Part shown: piece after piece, positions 42,633-51,384 of the stretch
Position numbering within the stretch: position 1 is the first letter of the stretch
Layout: the number at the start of each line of letters is the position of its first letter
Assembly: GCA_024743315.1 (NCBI GenBank)
Contig: JANSWU010000002.1
Coordinates: 186,001 to 250,000, forward strand
Direction of reading: 5' to 3'
Origin: Hyphomonadaceae bacterium
GTDB lineage: Bacteria > Pseudomonadota > Alphaproteobacteria > Caulobacterales > Hyphomonadaceae
Length of the DNA: 64,000 nt
Position numbers and translations under genes: made by a program
The notes under the pieces: model-generated
The model's input: only the letters and a program-made list of their open reading frames with translations
What the model was told of the DNA's origin: nothing
The model's database searches: none

Positions 42633-45338
42633 ATGCGGGTTGGGATCTTCGCACTATTAAGCGTTTTGCTCGCAGCTTGTAATGGCGCGAACGCGCCGAT
42701 TCAATCTATCGATGATGGGCTGGAGGATTTAATCGCTCAGGCACCGCCTGGGCCACTCGATCCGTCTCCATACCCGCTCCATTATGATCTCGATCTGACG
42801 CTTGATCCGCGCGAAACGCGATTTGGCGGGACGGTCACAATCACCCTGGATGTCAAAGCGCGATCGAGTGGACTCTATTTACATGGCCGTGATCTTGTCG
42901 TCACAGAGGTTCGCTCGCGGGTCGGGGAAGGGCAACCTCTGACGGGCGTCTGGCAACCGGTCCTGGAGTCCGGCGTGGCCTGGCTTGATTATGGTCAAAC
43001 CGTCGACCCGGGCGAAGTCGTGGTCGAGATCGACTATAATGCACCTTTCGATGTCAATCTTTCAGGCCTGTTCAAAGTGACTGAGCAGGGCGACGCTTAT
43101 GCGCTCGCCAAGTCTGAGAGCATTCAGGCCCGCCGCTTCATGCCGGGTTTTGACCAACCGGCTTTCAAAGCCCCGTTTGATATCAGGCTGACCATTCCTG
43201 AGACCGATTCCGCGATTAGCAACGCGCCTGAGACGGCGGTGGAGACGCTAGAAGGCGGGCTCAAGCGGGTCACATTCGAGACAACTCGGCCGCTACCGAC
43301 TTATCTTTTGTCTCTCGCTGTTGGCAGTTTTGATGTGGTCGAGGCCGAGGCGCTGCCGCCAAATGAGGTGCGCGCTGAGCCGATCCCGCTGCGTGGATTT
43401 GCACGCCGAGGCAAAGGCGGCGAACTGGACTTGGCCCTGGAGACCGCGCCGGAACTGGTGCGCATTTTTGAAGAAGCCTTGCAGCAGCCCTATCCGTACA
43501 AAAAACTCGACATCGTCGCTGCGCCGCAATGGCCATCGGGGGCGACCGAATTGGCTGCTGCGATCACCTATCGAGAGAGCCGAATTCTGGCGAGCCCGGA
43601 TATCGGCCCGGCGGCGCGTCGAAGCCTGCTCGCGATCCATGCGCATGAAGTTGCGCATATGTGGTTCGGCAATCTCGTGACGCCACCCTGGTGGGATGAT
43701 CTTTGGCTGAAGGAGGCCTTTGCGAGCTGGGGCGAAGGCGCCAGCCTGTCGGTCATGTATCCGGGTGAAGGCTATGAGCTCGATGCGATTGTCGATGGCA
43801 TTCGCGCCATGGGGCTCGACAGCCTGTCGAGCGCGCGCGCCGTGCGGGAACCGATTGCGCTAAACGAAAATGTTCGTAACGCTTACGACTCAATCACCTA
43901 TAATAAAGGCCTCGCGGTGATCGGCATGGTCGATGCCTATTTCGGGGCAGACATCTTCCGACCGGCGCTCGGGCGCTATGTCGAAGCTTATGAGGATGGC
44001 GTCGCGGACAGTCCGGAATTCTTTGACATTATTGGCCGTGAGACCAATGAGCCGGATCTTACGCGAGCCTTTCGGAGCTTTGTCGAACAGAAAGGATTGC
44101 CCTTGCTGACCATCGAGCAAGTCGCGCCTTATGATTATATCGTCAAGCAGTCGCGCTATGCGCCGTTAGGCAGCAAAATCGATCCGAACCGGGCTTGGAT
44201 TATCCCATTCTGTTGGGCGCATGGCTTGGGCGAGGCCCGTGAGCGTGGGTGTTCTTTGCTCACCGAAGACTTGCAAATGGTCACGCTTGAGCCGTTTGAT
44301 GGTGAAGTGATGACGCCTGGCTGGTTCATCCCGAACGCCGGAGGAACGGGTTACTATCGCTTCTCGCTGCCCTATGAAAGCTGGCAGGATCTTGGCCGCG
44401 GGTTTGGCGAGCTTTCGGACGCCGAACAGTTGGTGACCCTAGACAGTGTCGGCGCAGAGTTTGCGGCAGGTCGGATTGATGTCGACACAGTCTGGCGGTT
44501 CATTGATGAGGCCGTACGAGACGAAGAGCGCCGGGTCGTGCAAGCCGCGATCCGTGAGGCGGGTCGATTTGAACGTTTTGTCACGCAGGATGAACAGGCT
44601 CTTGCCGGCTATCGCGCCGCTGTACTGGACGTGTTCCGGGATCGATATGAAACTCTGAATGGCGGTAAGTCCAATGATCCGGAGCAAGCCATTCTGAAAT
44701 CCAGCCTGGAACGTTTCCTGATTGGGACCGGCGAGGATACGGCTTTGCGCGAGAACCTCGCCAAAGCGGCCGCGAGCTTTATTGGTATGGAAGGCGCAGT
44801 TTCGGAGCGCACATTGAACACGGACGAGTACCTCGCCGCGATGGCAGTCGGTATGCAAGTTTATGGTGCGCCCTTCCTTGATCAATTGCTCGCCGCGCGC
44901 ACACAAATCGATGATCCGGTATTTGAGCAAGCAGTGGCCTATGCGATCGGCCAGAACCGCGATCCCGCCTTGTCAGAGCGGGTGCTGCAGCTAGCGCTGT
45001 CAGGCGAATTGGGCAGCCGCGAATCGCGCACGATTGCGCAAGGCCAGATGAATCAGGACGAAACGCGGGCGCAAACCTGGGCCTGGCTGAAAGCGAATTT
45101 CCCGACTTATCTGGAAGTTATTCCGCGGCAGCGAAAACGTTCCAGCCCGGCGCTAGCCGCATCTCTATGTTCGGACACTGAACGTGATGAATTGATCGCT
45201 CTGTTCGAAACACATGGCGCGCTGGCGGAAGGACATGAACGCTCGCTGAGACAAACCGTAGAACGGATTGAACTCTGCGCTGCATTGGACGCCGCAAACG
45301 GAGAAGAAGTCAGAACCTTCTTTGCCAGCGGCGGCTAA
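42633..45338 (+). CDS. M1 family aminopeptidase lipoprotein
   Basis: The 901-residue zinc aminopeptidase has a lipoprotein start, MRVGIFALLSVLLAACNG (lipobox LAAC), and so acts outside the cytosol. The metal site HEVAHMWFGN (H338-E-x-x-H342) and the third ligand E361 in LKEAFASW are present with the M1 spacing HExxH-x18-E. The N-terminal domain shows PYPLHYDLDLTLDPRETRF. The exopeptidase motif normally reading GAMEN appears as GATELAAA, an uncommon form. ATG 42633 follows GGAGGACA. The gene converges with AsmA, overlapping its 3' end by 4 bases. Confidence 0.92.
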   Translation: MRVGIFALLSVLLAACNGANAPIQSIDDGLEDLIAQAPPGPLDPSPYPLHYDLDLTLDPRETRFGGTVTITLDVKARSSGLYLHGRDLVVTEVRSRVGEGQPLTGVWQPVLESGVAWLDYGQTVDPGEVVVEIDYNAPFDVNLSGLFKVTEQGDAYALAKSESIQARRFMPGFDQPAFKAPFDIRLTIPETDSAISNAPETAVETLEGGLKRVTFETTRPLPTYLLSLAVGSFDVVEAEALPPNEVRAEPIPLRGFARRGKGGELDLALETAPELVRIFEEALQQPYPYKKLDIVAAPQWPSGATELAAAITYRESRILASPDIGPAARRSLLAIHAHEVAHMWFGNLVTPPWWDDLWLKEAFASWGEGASLSVMYPGEGYELDAIVDGIRAMGLDSLSSARAVREPIALNENVRNAYDSITYNKGLAVIGMVDAYFGADIFRPALGRYVEAYEDGVADSPEFFDIIGRETNEPDLTRAFRSFVEQKGLPLLTIEQVAPYDYIVKQSRYAPLGSKIDPNRAWIIPFCWAHGLGEARERGCSLLTEDLQMVTLEPFDGEVMTPGWFIPNAGGTGYYRFSLPYESWQDLGRGFGELSDAEQLVTLDSVGAEFAAGRIDVDTVWRFIDEAVRDEERRVVQAAIREAGRFERFVTQDEQALAGYRAAVLDVFRDRYETLNGGKSNDPEQAILKSSLERFLIGTGEDTALRENLAKAAASFIGMEGAVSERTLNTDEYLAAMAVGMQVYGAPFLDQLLAARTQIDDPVFEQAVAYAIGQNRDPALSERVLQLALSGELGSRESRTIAQGQMNQDETRAQTWAWLKANFPTYLEVIPRQRKRSSPALAASLCSDTERDELIALFETHGALAEGHERSLRQTVERIELCAALDAANGEEVRTFFASGG

Positions 45339-47887
45339 TTCGGCGCTGGCTCAGTATCCTCGTCGCCCTCATCTTCGTCGCGGTCGCGATTTCCGAACAG
45401 GGCGCCGAGCGCTCGGCTACGCAATTCGTCTTCAAGATTTTGTGCCGGGTCTTCTTCCGTTTCGGTACCGGGTGCGTTGCCGACAATTTCGCCAAGAATA
45501 TTTCCCGCATCGCCGCCAATCCGGCTGGTAATCTCGCTGGCCGCGCGGTTGCGGAGGCGCGAGGTCAATTCTGTCTGCACCGCCGATGAGTCGAGCCCGA
45601 ACCGGACATTCGACCAGCTGCCATAGATCCGCACCGGAATTGGAATATCGCCAACGCCGATGGTCGAGCCAGCGCCGGCCGCCTGCACATCAACCCGCGG
45701 TGTCAGGCGAATGTCGAGTGTGCGGGCACCAAGGTTGATTTGACCGGACCCGATAACACCAATCACTGGATTGTCGATATTCAGTTCGGTCAGGGTCGCG
45801 ACGCCATTCTGAATGTCGAGATTGCCGAGGAATTTGGAGAAATCCGTGCTCGCATTCGGTGAAAAGGCTTCCTGGAAACTGGCGATGGTCAACCCGCCAC
45901 CACTCATCAGGCCTTGCAAGTCTGAGGCGTTCTGGACCAGTTTAGTCAGGTTCATGCCGCGCAGGGCGCCATCGTTGAGATCGCTTTCGAACTTGCCGTC
46001 CAGCCCATTGATCAAGGCTTTGAGACTATTGCCTTCAGAGCTTAGATTGAGATGGACATCGCCAAGGCCGTTGAGGTTTTTGAAGCCGGTCAAAGCGGTC
46101 AGCATTTCCTGCGCTGCAATGCCATTGGCCAAAGCTTCGATTTGCAGGCGCGGGGTCGACCGCGAGGCATCGAGCACCAGGTCTCCTGACCAGCCCCCCT
46201 GGAACACGCGGAAGCCGGGCCTGTCATCATCCTGTCGGAAAATCGCGGACAGGCGCCCCTCATCGAGGCGCGTGTTGAGAAGCGCATCCTGCAAGGTGAT
46301 TTGATCAATGATCACCTCATTCGCGGCGACTGTGACCGTCGCATTCATGGCTTTCAGCGCGGCCAGATCAAGCGGTGTATCATCCCAATCTTCATTCAGG
46401 CTGGGCTCGTCATCAGCCTGCTGTGCGCCGCTGCCGAGGAAGGGCGTCAGATCGAGCCGAGGCATTTGCAAGTCAGCACTGATGCGAGGCGTCGCGCCGC
46501 GCAAATCAGCGCCGACTTTGCCCTTCGCCGTCGTATCATCAAGGGTGAGGGTCGCGCCGCTTAAGGTCGGCGCCATAAGCTGTCCCGAGACGCGTCCTGA
46601 AATATCGAGCCTGTTCAGCGTGCCGCCTGGCGGAATGTCCGTCCCAAGCGCACTCAACACCGCGCGCGGATCGTTGCTGGAGATTTGCAACGCCCCGTCG
46701 AGGGGCTGGTCACCGGCCAGGCTGAGCCCGCCCGTGTAGTCGGTGATCAGAGACTCCCCGCGCTGCTTCAGTGCGATGCCGGTCAGCGAAGGCGCGGTTA
46801 ACGGACCACTCAAAGTGGCTTGCAAATCGACATTCCCGAGCAGGGTCAGGATTGGAATCAAGTCATGACCTGGCTTAAGAAGGCGTTGGGCGTCGGCAGC
46901 GTTCAGATCAACCGTACCATTCAAGACCGGTGTATCGCCGAGCTGGACGCCGCCGACAAAATCGACATCCAAGCCAGTCGCCGCGAGGGTGAGAAACTCA
47001 AAATCCAAGGCTGCGTCGGTGACGACGCCTTTCACTTTGCCGCGTGCCCGAACGGACTCGAGGGCACTGGCCACGATGGGCAGATCCTGATCACCGATCA
47101 GGGTTAGCACTTCGCCAATCGTGTTCGAAGAAAGCTCGAACGCCCCATCGAGGGTCGGGGTCTCTGCCAGGGTCAGAGCGCCCTCATAAGAATAGTCACC
47201 ATAAATCGTCCCGAGGCTGGCCGCGAGCGAGACAGGGGTCTCGGCTAGCAATTCGGCAATGGTTTCGAGCCGGATATTGTAATTAAAGGCCTGGCCGTTG
47301 ATCAGGCCTTCGCCATCCGATGAGAACGGCTCATCCAATGCGGTCAGCCGCGCCGTCGCGTTAAATTCGGTCAGCGCGTAATTGGCGTCCGTGGTCCAGT
47401 CGCGATAATAAACCGCCGTATTCGACAGCGCAGCGCGTTCGATTCCGGTTTCAAAACCGCTACCGCCTTGTTCGCCGGGCGTCTCGCCAGGGTCGCTGCC
47501 GTCACCAAATTCCCAATTGGCGGTGCCATCGGCGAGCCGCTCTAGCCGGACGGTTGCATCCTCAAGCGTGATTTGTGCGATTTCGACTCGGCTGGCGAAG
47601 AGCGGCATCAGCTTGACGCTCGCACGCAGGCTCCCGGCTTCGATCATGAGCGGGTCCGTAAAGCCTTCAGGGTTGGCCACTTCAACATTGTCGACGCGGG
47701 CGGCGATGATTGGGAAAATGGATAAACTGGCCTCGCCCTTCATCACCACATCCCGGCCAAGCGCCTTGGTCGCGGCAGATTCAATTTGGGCCTTGTAGAC
47801 CGAAGATGGAATCAGAAACGGCACCACCGCGACAATCGCCACGAGAACCGCAATCACGGCGCCAAGAATGATCAAAAGACGTTTCAT
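45335..47887 (-). CDS. AsmA family protein
   Basis: AsmA-like proteins are bridge-shaped envelope proteins thought to help lipid transport or outer-membrane assembly. A single N-terminal span, LLIILGAVIAVLVAIVAVVPFLIP, is followed by the AsmA start QIESAATKALGRDVVMKGEASLSIFPIIAARVDNVEVANPEGF. β-rich repeats fill the middle, and the AsmA_2 region (FGDVHLNLSSEGNSLKALINGLDG) and TIGVGDIPIPVRIYGSWSNV are at the end. The 850 residues are anchored in the inner membrane with the bulk in the periplasm. It is a single gene converging with the M1 peptidase. Confidence 0.92.
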   Translation of the reverse strand: MKRLLIILGAVIAVLVAIVAVVPFLIPSSVYKAQIESAATKALGRDVVMKGEASLSIFPIIAARVDNVEVANPEGFTDPLMIEAGSLRASVKLMPLFASRVEIAQITLEDATVRLERLADGTANWEFGDGSDPGETPGEQGGSGFETGIERAALSNTAVYYRDWTTDANYALTEFNATARLTALDEPFSSDGEGLINGQAFNYNIRLETIAELLAETPVSLAASLGTIYGDYSYEGALTLAETPTLDGAFELSSNTIGEVLTLIGDQDLPIVASALESVRARGKVKGVVTDAALDFEFLTLAATGLDVDFVGGVQLGDTPVLNGTVDLNAADAQRLLKPGHDLIPILTLLGNVDLQATLSGPLTAPSLTGIALKQRGESLITDYTGGLSLAGDQPLDGALQISSNDPRAVLSALGTDIPPGGTLNRLDISGRVSGQLMAPTLSGATLTLDDTTAKGKVGADLRGATPRISADLQMPRLDLTPFLGSGAQQADDEPSLNEDWDDTPLDLAALKAMNATVTVAANEVIIDQITLQDALLNTRLDEGRLSAIFRQDDDRPGFRVFQGGWSGDLVLDASRSTPRLQIEALANGIAAQEMLTALTGFKNLNGLGDVHLNLSSEGNSLKALINGLDGKFESDLNDGALRGMNLTKLVQNASDLQGLMSGGGLTIASFQEAFSPNASTDFSKFLGNLDIQNGVATLTELNIDNPVIGVIGSGQINLGARTLDIRLTPRVDVQAAGAGSTIGVGDIPIPVRIYGSWSNVRFGLDSSAVQTELTSRLRNRAASEITSRIGGDAGNILGEIVGNAPGTETEEDPAQNLEDELRSRALGALFGNRDRDEDEGDEDTEPAPN

Positions 47888-47963
47888 GGGAGGAGGGTGA
47901 CCTATTTAAGCTGTATCAGCGGTGAATAGCTGCATCTGATGTCAAAGTCATGGCAATTGCCGC

Positions 47964-47990
47964 TTGACCCCAAAAAAGCGCACGTATAGA
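47964..47990 (+). promoter_or_regulatory. Putative promoter of tRNA-Asp
   Basis: TTGACC (47964-47969) is a good -35 and TATAGA (47985-47990) a good -10, but the spacer is only 15 bases. An alternative -10, TAGATC at 47987, gives 17. Either places transcription start about 28 bases before the tRNA. Confidence 0.5.
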
Positions 47991-48025
47991 TCACCCTTTC
48001 ACCGCTTCGGCGGCGAAGCCCATGC

Positions 48026-48102
48026 GCGGGTGTAGCTCAGTTGGTTAGAGTACCGGCCTGTCACGCCGGGGGTCGCGGGTTCGAGTCCCGTCACTCGCGC
48101 CA
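48026..48102 (+). tRNA. tRNA-Asp (GTC anticodon)
   Basis: The cloverleaf has acceptor GCGGGTG/CACTCGC, D arm GCTC...GAGT, anticodon arm CCGGC-ctGTCac-GCCGG, T arm GCGGG-ttcgagt-CCCGT and encoded CCA. The anticodon GTC decodes Asp. The discriminator is G73. A terminator overlaps its last two bases. Confidence 0.97.
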
Positions 48103-48126
48103 CTTACATTGGTAAGTGACTGTTTT
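48101..48126 (+). terminator. Intrinsic terminator of tRNA-Asp
   Basis: CACTTAC-attg-GTAAGTG is a perfect 7-base stem with a 4-base loop, followed by ACTGTTTTT. Its first bases are the CA of the tRNA CCA end, so transcription stops just past the mature 3' end. Confidence 0.82.
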
Positions 48127-48149
48127 TCCTAAAAATTATTAAGCGCCGC

Positions 48150-48626
48150 TCATGCGCCAGCATGGCTTGCGGCGGCCTCGACTGCTGCAATGTCGATTTT
48201 GCGCATTTGCATCATCGCCGCTTGCGCCCGTTTGCCAGCGGCCTTGTCGTCCTGATTGATCAAGCCCGGCAAGATTTCCGGAACGATCTGCCACGACACG
48301 CCGTAGCGATCGACCAGCCAGCCACACATGCTTTCCTCGCCGCCATTGGCGATCAAAGCGTTCCACAGGTAATCGGTTTCGGCCTGGTCTTTGGTTAGCA
48401 CGCTGATCGAGGCGGCCGGCGTCAGCTTGAAATGAGGCCCGGCGGTCAAAATCATCATCGGGGCGCCTGCGAGCGTGAATTCGACGACCATTGGGTCGGC
48501 CTCATTGTGATGGTCGAGCACCATGTCGATCGTGCTGTTTGGCAGCAGCGAGACATAAAACTCTGCGGCTTCGCGACCCCCCTTTTCGAACCAGAGACAG
48601 GTTCTGACTTTCGATTTGAATTCCAT
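48150..48626 (-). CDS. VOC family protein, PhnB-like
   Basis: VOC (vicinal oxygen chelate) proteins are small metal enzymes or binders. The 158 residues start with KVRTCLWFEKGGREAAEFYVSLLPNSTI, the PhnB-like/'3-demethylubiquinone' annotated form, and continue with EFTLAGAPMMILTAGPHF and GEESMCGWLVDRYGVSWQIVP. These are the two βαβββ modules. The true activity is unknown; the ubiquinone-methyltransferase label for this group is historical. It is a single gene after tRNA-Asp. ATG 48626 has GTGAGGG upstream. Confidence 0.85.
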   Translation of the reverse strand: MEFKSKVRTCLWFEKGGREAAEFYVSLLPNSTIDMVLDHHNEADPMVVEFTLAGAPMMILTAGPHFKLTPAASISVLTKDQAETDYLWNALIANGGEESMCGWLVDRYGVSWQIVPEILPGLINQDDKAAGKRAQAAMMQMRKIDIAAVEAAASHAGA

Positions 48627-48695
48627 GTTCCCTCACCTCCGACATTCGCCGTTTCGAGGTGAGGGTAACAGAGGCGCTGAGGCGTACCAACCGCT

Positions 48696-51113
48696 TTATC
48701 GAACCGTCAGGATCGTCGATTTGTGTGATTGTGAGCTAGATCCGACCATGATCTCGAACTCGCCCGGCTCGACAACACGGTCCATGTCCCGATTGTAGAA
48801 GTGCAGAGACTCTGACGTGATCGGAAGTTCAACTTGCTGCGTCTCGCCCGGAGCGAGGGTTACGCGTTGAAAGCCCTTCAGCTCCATCACGGGGCGGGTG
48901 ACGCTGCTAATTTTGTCGCGAATATACATTTGCACCACCTCATCCGCTGCCATGTCGCCTGTATTGGTGACGCTCACGGTGACGCTGGTCGAGCCACTCA
49001 CGCTAATTTCAGGTGCGGTCAGAACCGGTTCGGAGATTTCGAAACTGGTATAGCTGAGGCCCGAGCCGAAGGCGTAGAGCGGGGCTGTTTCGGCGAAGGC
49101 ATACCCGCGCCGGGCTGTGGGTTTGTGATTGTAGAAGACCGGGATCTGACCGACATTACGCGGGACAGAGACCGGCATTTTGCCGCTTGGTGACACGTTC
49201 CCGAGCAGAAGGTCTGCCACCGCGGTCCCGGTTTCCTGTCCGAGTTGCCAGCCATAAAGAATGGCGTCGAAATGATCCTGGACATTGGTCAGTGCCAATG
49301 GGCGACCCGAAATGATCACGCCAATCATTGGAATGTCTGTTTCGGCAAGCGCTTCGACTAGCTCTTTTTGTTGGCCGATCAGAGTGATGTCATCACGATC
49401 GCCAAGATGGGTTTCGGACCAGGCTTCGCGCGACGTCGATTCATCGCCGCCAATGGCGAGAATGATCACATCCGCACCCTGCACCGCCGCAACGGCCTCT
49501 TCGATCAGGGCAAAGTTTTCGGCCGGATCGATCAGGTTGACCTCATCATCCCACCAGGACCGATTGTCGGTCAGCTTAACGCCTTTGGCATGAACAATTT
49601 CGATCTCATCGCCGAACGCGGCCTGAAACCCATCAAGGATGCTAATGGTCTGGCGCGGTTCGTCTGAATAGCCGCCAAGCACCGTGATGTCGCTGTTCGG
49701 GCCCACAATGGCGACGCGGCTAAGCTCTGCCTGATTGAGGGGCAGGGCATTATTGTCATTCTTGACCAGCACCGCGGCTTTGTGCGCCGCCTCGAGAGCG
49801 ACCGCGCGCGCTTCAGCATTGCCGGTCAATGCGTCGGCCTCTTCGCCGTCCGCATAGGGATCATCAAATACGCCGCCACGTTTTTTCATACGCAGCACCC
49901 GCTCGACGGCCGTATCAATAACAGAAATGTCGAGATCGCCCGCCTCGATTGCGTCTTTCATCTGATAGAATGCGACCCCGTCTGGCAATTCAAAATCAAC
50001 CCCTGAGCTTAGCGCTAGGGCACCCGCTGCCCCCAGCGAGTCGACCAAGCGATGGCGCACTTGCAGCTCGTTGATTGCGAAATAGTCCGCGACCACGACC
50101 CCATCAAAGCCCCACTCACCACGCAAGACATCGTTCAACAGCCAGGAATTGGCGTGAGACGGAATGCCATCAATCTCATTGTAGCTCGCCATGACACTGG
50201 CGGCATTGGCTTCCTTCACGGCCGCTTCAAAAGGGGGGAAGAAGATTTCTCGAAGCACACGCTCCGGCAGTTGGGCCGGCCCGACATTCATCCCGGCTTC
50301 TGGTTGTCCATGGCCGGTCATGTGTTTGAGCGTGGTCAGGACTTTGCCGTCAGGCACGGTTTCGCCGCTGCCCTGAAACCCTTTGATCGCGGCAACGCCC
50401 ATGCGGCTGACCAGATATGGGTCTTCGCCAAAAGTTTCCTCAATTCTGCCCCAGCGCGGATCGAGCGCGACATCGACGACGGGAGAGAGAACGTGATGAA
50501 CGCCGCGGACACGGATCTCGCGCGCGGTGATCGAATATACCCGCTCGAGCAATTCGGGATCAAACGTGCTAGCAAGCGCGATCGATTGCGGGAAAGAGGT
50601 CGCGTAGCGGGCCTGGAAGCCGTGCAAGCCTTCTTCGTGAAACAGGGTCGGGATGCCGAGCCGCGTTTCTTCGATCATCCATTGTTGCACGGCATTGGTG
50701 AGTTTGACCGTTTCGCTTGGGGTGCGGGCCGACATTCTGCGCACCACGGTGGCATCGTTCACATCTTTCCGCTCTTCGGTCTGCTCCATCCCCATCGTGT
50801 CTTGCGGTCGGGCAAAGCAGCCGACGCCGTGCGGATAAGTGGCGGCCATTTTCTCAGGCGAGAAGTCTCCATTCTCATCGAGGATCTGGCCTTTATTGAT
50901 CCAGATACAGCTCAATTGAGCGAGCTTTTCATCGAGCGTCATATCCGCAATCAGCGCGGCGATTTCTGGATCATTCGATAGCGGTGCAGAGACAAAGGAA
51001 TCGGTGGCTTCTTGTGCCCCGATCTCCGGCATAGGTGAAATCGCCTGACAGGCCTGCAGGATGAGTCCCGTCGTCGCCAAAAGCCCCATCGAAAACAGTG
51101 TATTTGTCCGCAT
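48696..51113 (-). CDS. GH3 family beta-glucosidase/xylosidase lipoprotein
   Basis: GH3 enzymes remove terminal β-linked sugars with retention. The N-terminus MRTNTLFSMGLLATTGLILQACQ has lipobox LQAC, so it is envelope-bound. The TIM-barrel domain begins TLDEKLAQLSCIWIN and the nucleophile Asp lies in WGFDGVVVADYFAI. The (α/β)6 sandwich contains VAIVGPNSDITVLGGYSD and IILAIGGDESTSREAWSE. A fibronectin III-like domain closes the protein (SVTVSVTNTGDMAADEVVQMY, RVTLAPGETQQVEL). The 805 residues suit a xylosidase or glucosidase. A perfect LacI-type palindrome lies 82 bases upstream of its start. It is divergent from GH2. Confidence 0.92.
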   Translation of the reverse strand: MRTNTLFSMGLLATTGLILQACQAISPMPEIGAQEATDSFVSAPLSNDPEIAALIADMTLDEKLAQLSCIWINKGQILDENGDFSPEKMAATYPHGVGCFARPQDTMGMEQTEERKDVNDATVVRRMSARTPSETVKLTNAVQQWMIEETRLGIPTLFHEEGLHGFQARYATSFPQSIALASTFDPELLERVYSITAREIRVRGVHHVLSPVVDVALDPRWGRIEETFGEDPYLVSRMGVAAIKGFQGSGETVPDGKVLTTLKHMTGHGQPEAGMNVGPAQLPERVLREIFFPPFEAAVKEANAASVMASYNEIDGIPSHANSWLLNDVLRGEWGFDGVVVADYFAINELQVRHRLVDSLGAAGALALSSGVDFELPDGVAFYQMKDAIEAGDLDISVIDTAVERVLRMKKRGGVFDDPYADGEEADALTGNAEARAVALEAAHKAAVLVKNDNNALPLNQAELSRVAIVGPNSDITVLGGYSDEPRQTISILDGFQAAFGDEIEIVHAKGVKLTDNRSWWDDEVNLIDPAENFALIEEAVAAVQGADVIILAIGGDESTSREAWSETHLGDRDDITLIGQQKELVEALAETDIPMIGVIISGRPLALTNVQDHFDAILYGWQLGQETGTAVADLLLGNVSPSGKMPVSVPRNVGQIPVFYNHKPTARRGYAFAETAPLYAFGSGLSYTSFEISEPVLTAPEISVSGSTSVTVSVTNTGDMAADEVVQMYIRDKISSVTRPVMELKGFQRVTLAPGETQQVELPITSESLHFYNRDMDRVVEPGEFEIMVGSSSQSHKSTILTVR

Positions 51114-51194
51114 TTTTGCCTCCCTGATGCACCCGTCGCGGCGGTGCTGATGGCTTCTCTCAGCGAGGGTTGCTCGGCGCGGAGAAGCATGATT

Positions 51195-51210
51195 ATGTTA
51201 GCGCTAACAT
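51195..51210. promoter_or_regulatory. ATGTTAGCGCTAACAT operator, LacI/GalR type
   Basis: A perfect 16-base palindrome with central CG lies 82 bases before the GH3 start and 175 before the GH2 start. TGTTAGCGCTAACA is the typical form of LacI/GalR-family sites. It probably controls the GH3 gene and perhaps both. No LacI gene is in the window. Confidence 0.75.
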
Positions 51211-51216
51211 TATCAG

Positions 51217-51235
51217 TTTCGCGTTTCAAGCGAAA
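51217..51235. promoter_or_regulatory. TTTCGC-N7-GCGAAA inverted repeat
   Basis: Six-base perfect arms (51217-51222, 51230-51235) sit directly beside the LacI-type palindrome in the GH3-GH2 divergent region. It may be a second regulator site, or chance. Confidence 0.3.
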
Positions 51236-51384
51236 GCTATTGAAATCTTTGCGTCAGTGTTGCCAAATTTCGGCTCAGTAATTGCATTAGCCGGGTCAAA
51301 GGCCAGCTAGGCATTGATTTTCGTTTAGGTTTAAGAGACCAAAGATTACCGAGTAGAGGCCTGCTGGTCTTAGAGGGATGTAGA

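Noticed and set aside
50052-50981. 309-aa plus-strand ORF opposite the GH3 gene
   Set aside because: It is a shadow frame; GH3 motifs are on the minus strand.
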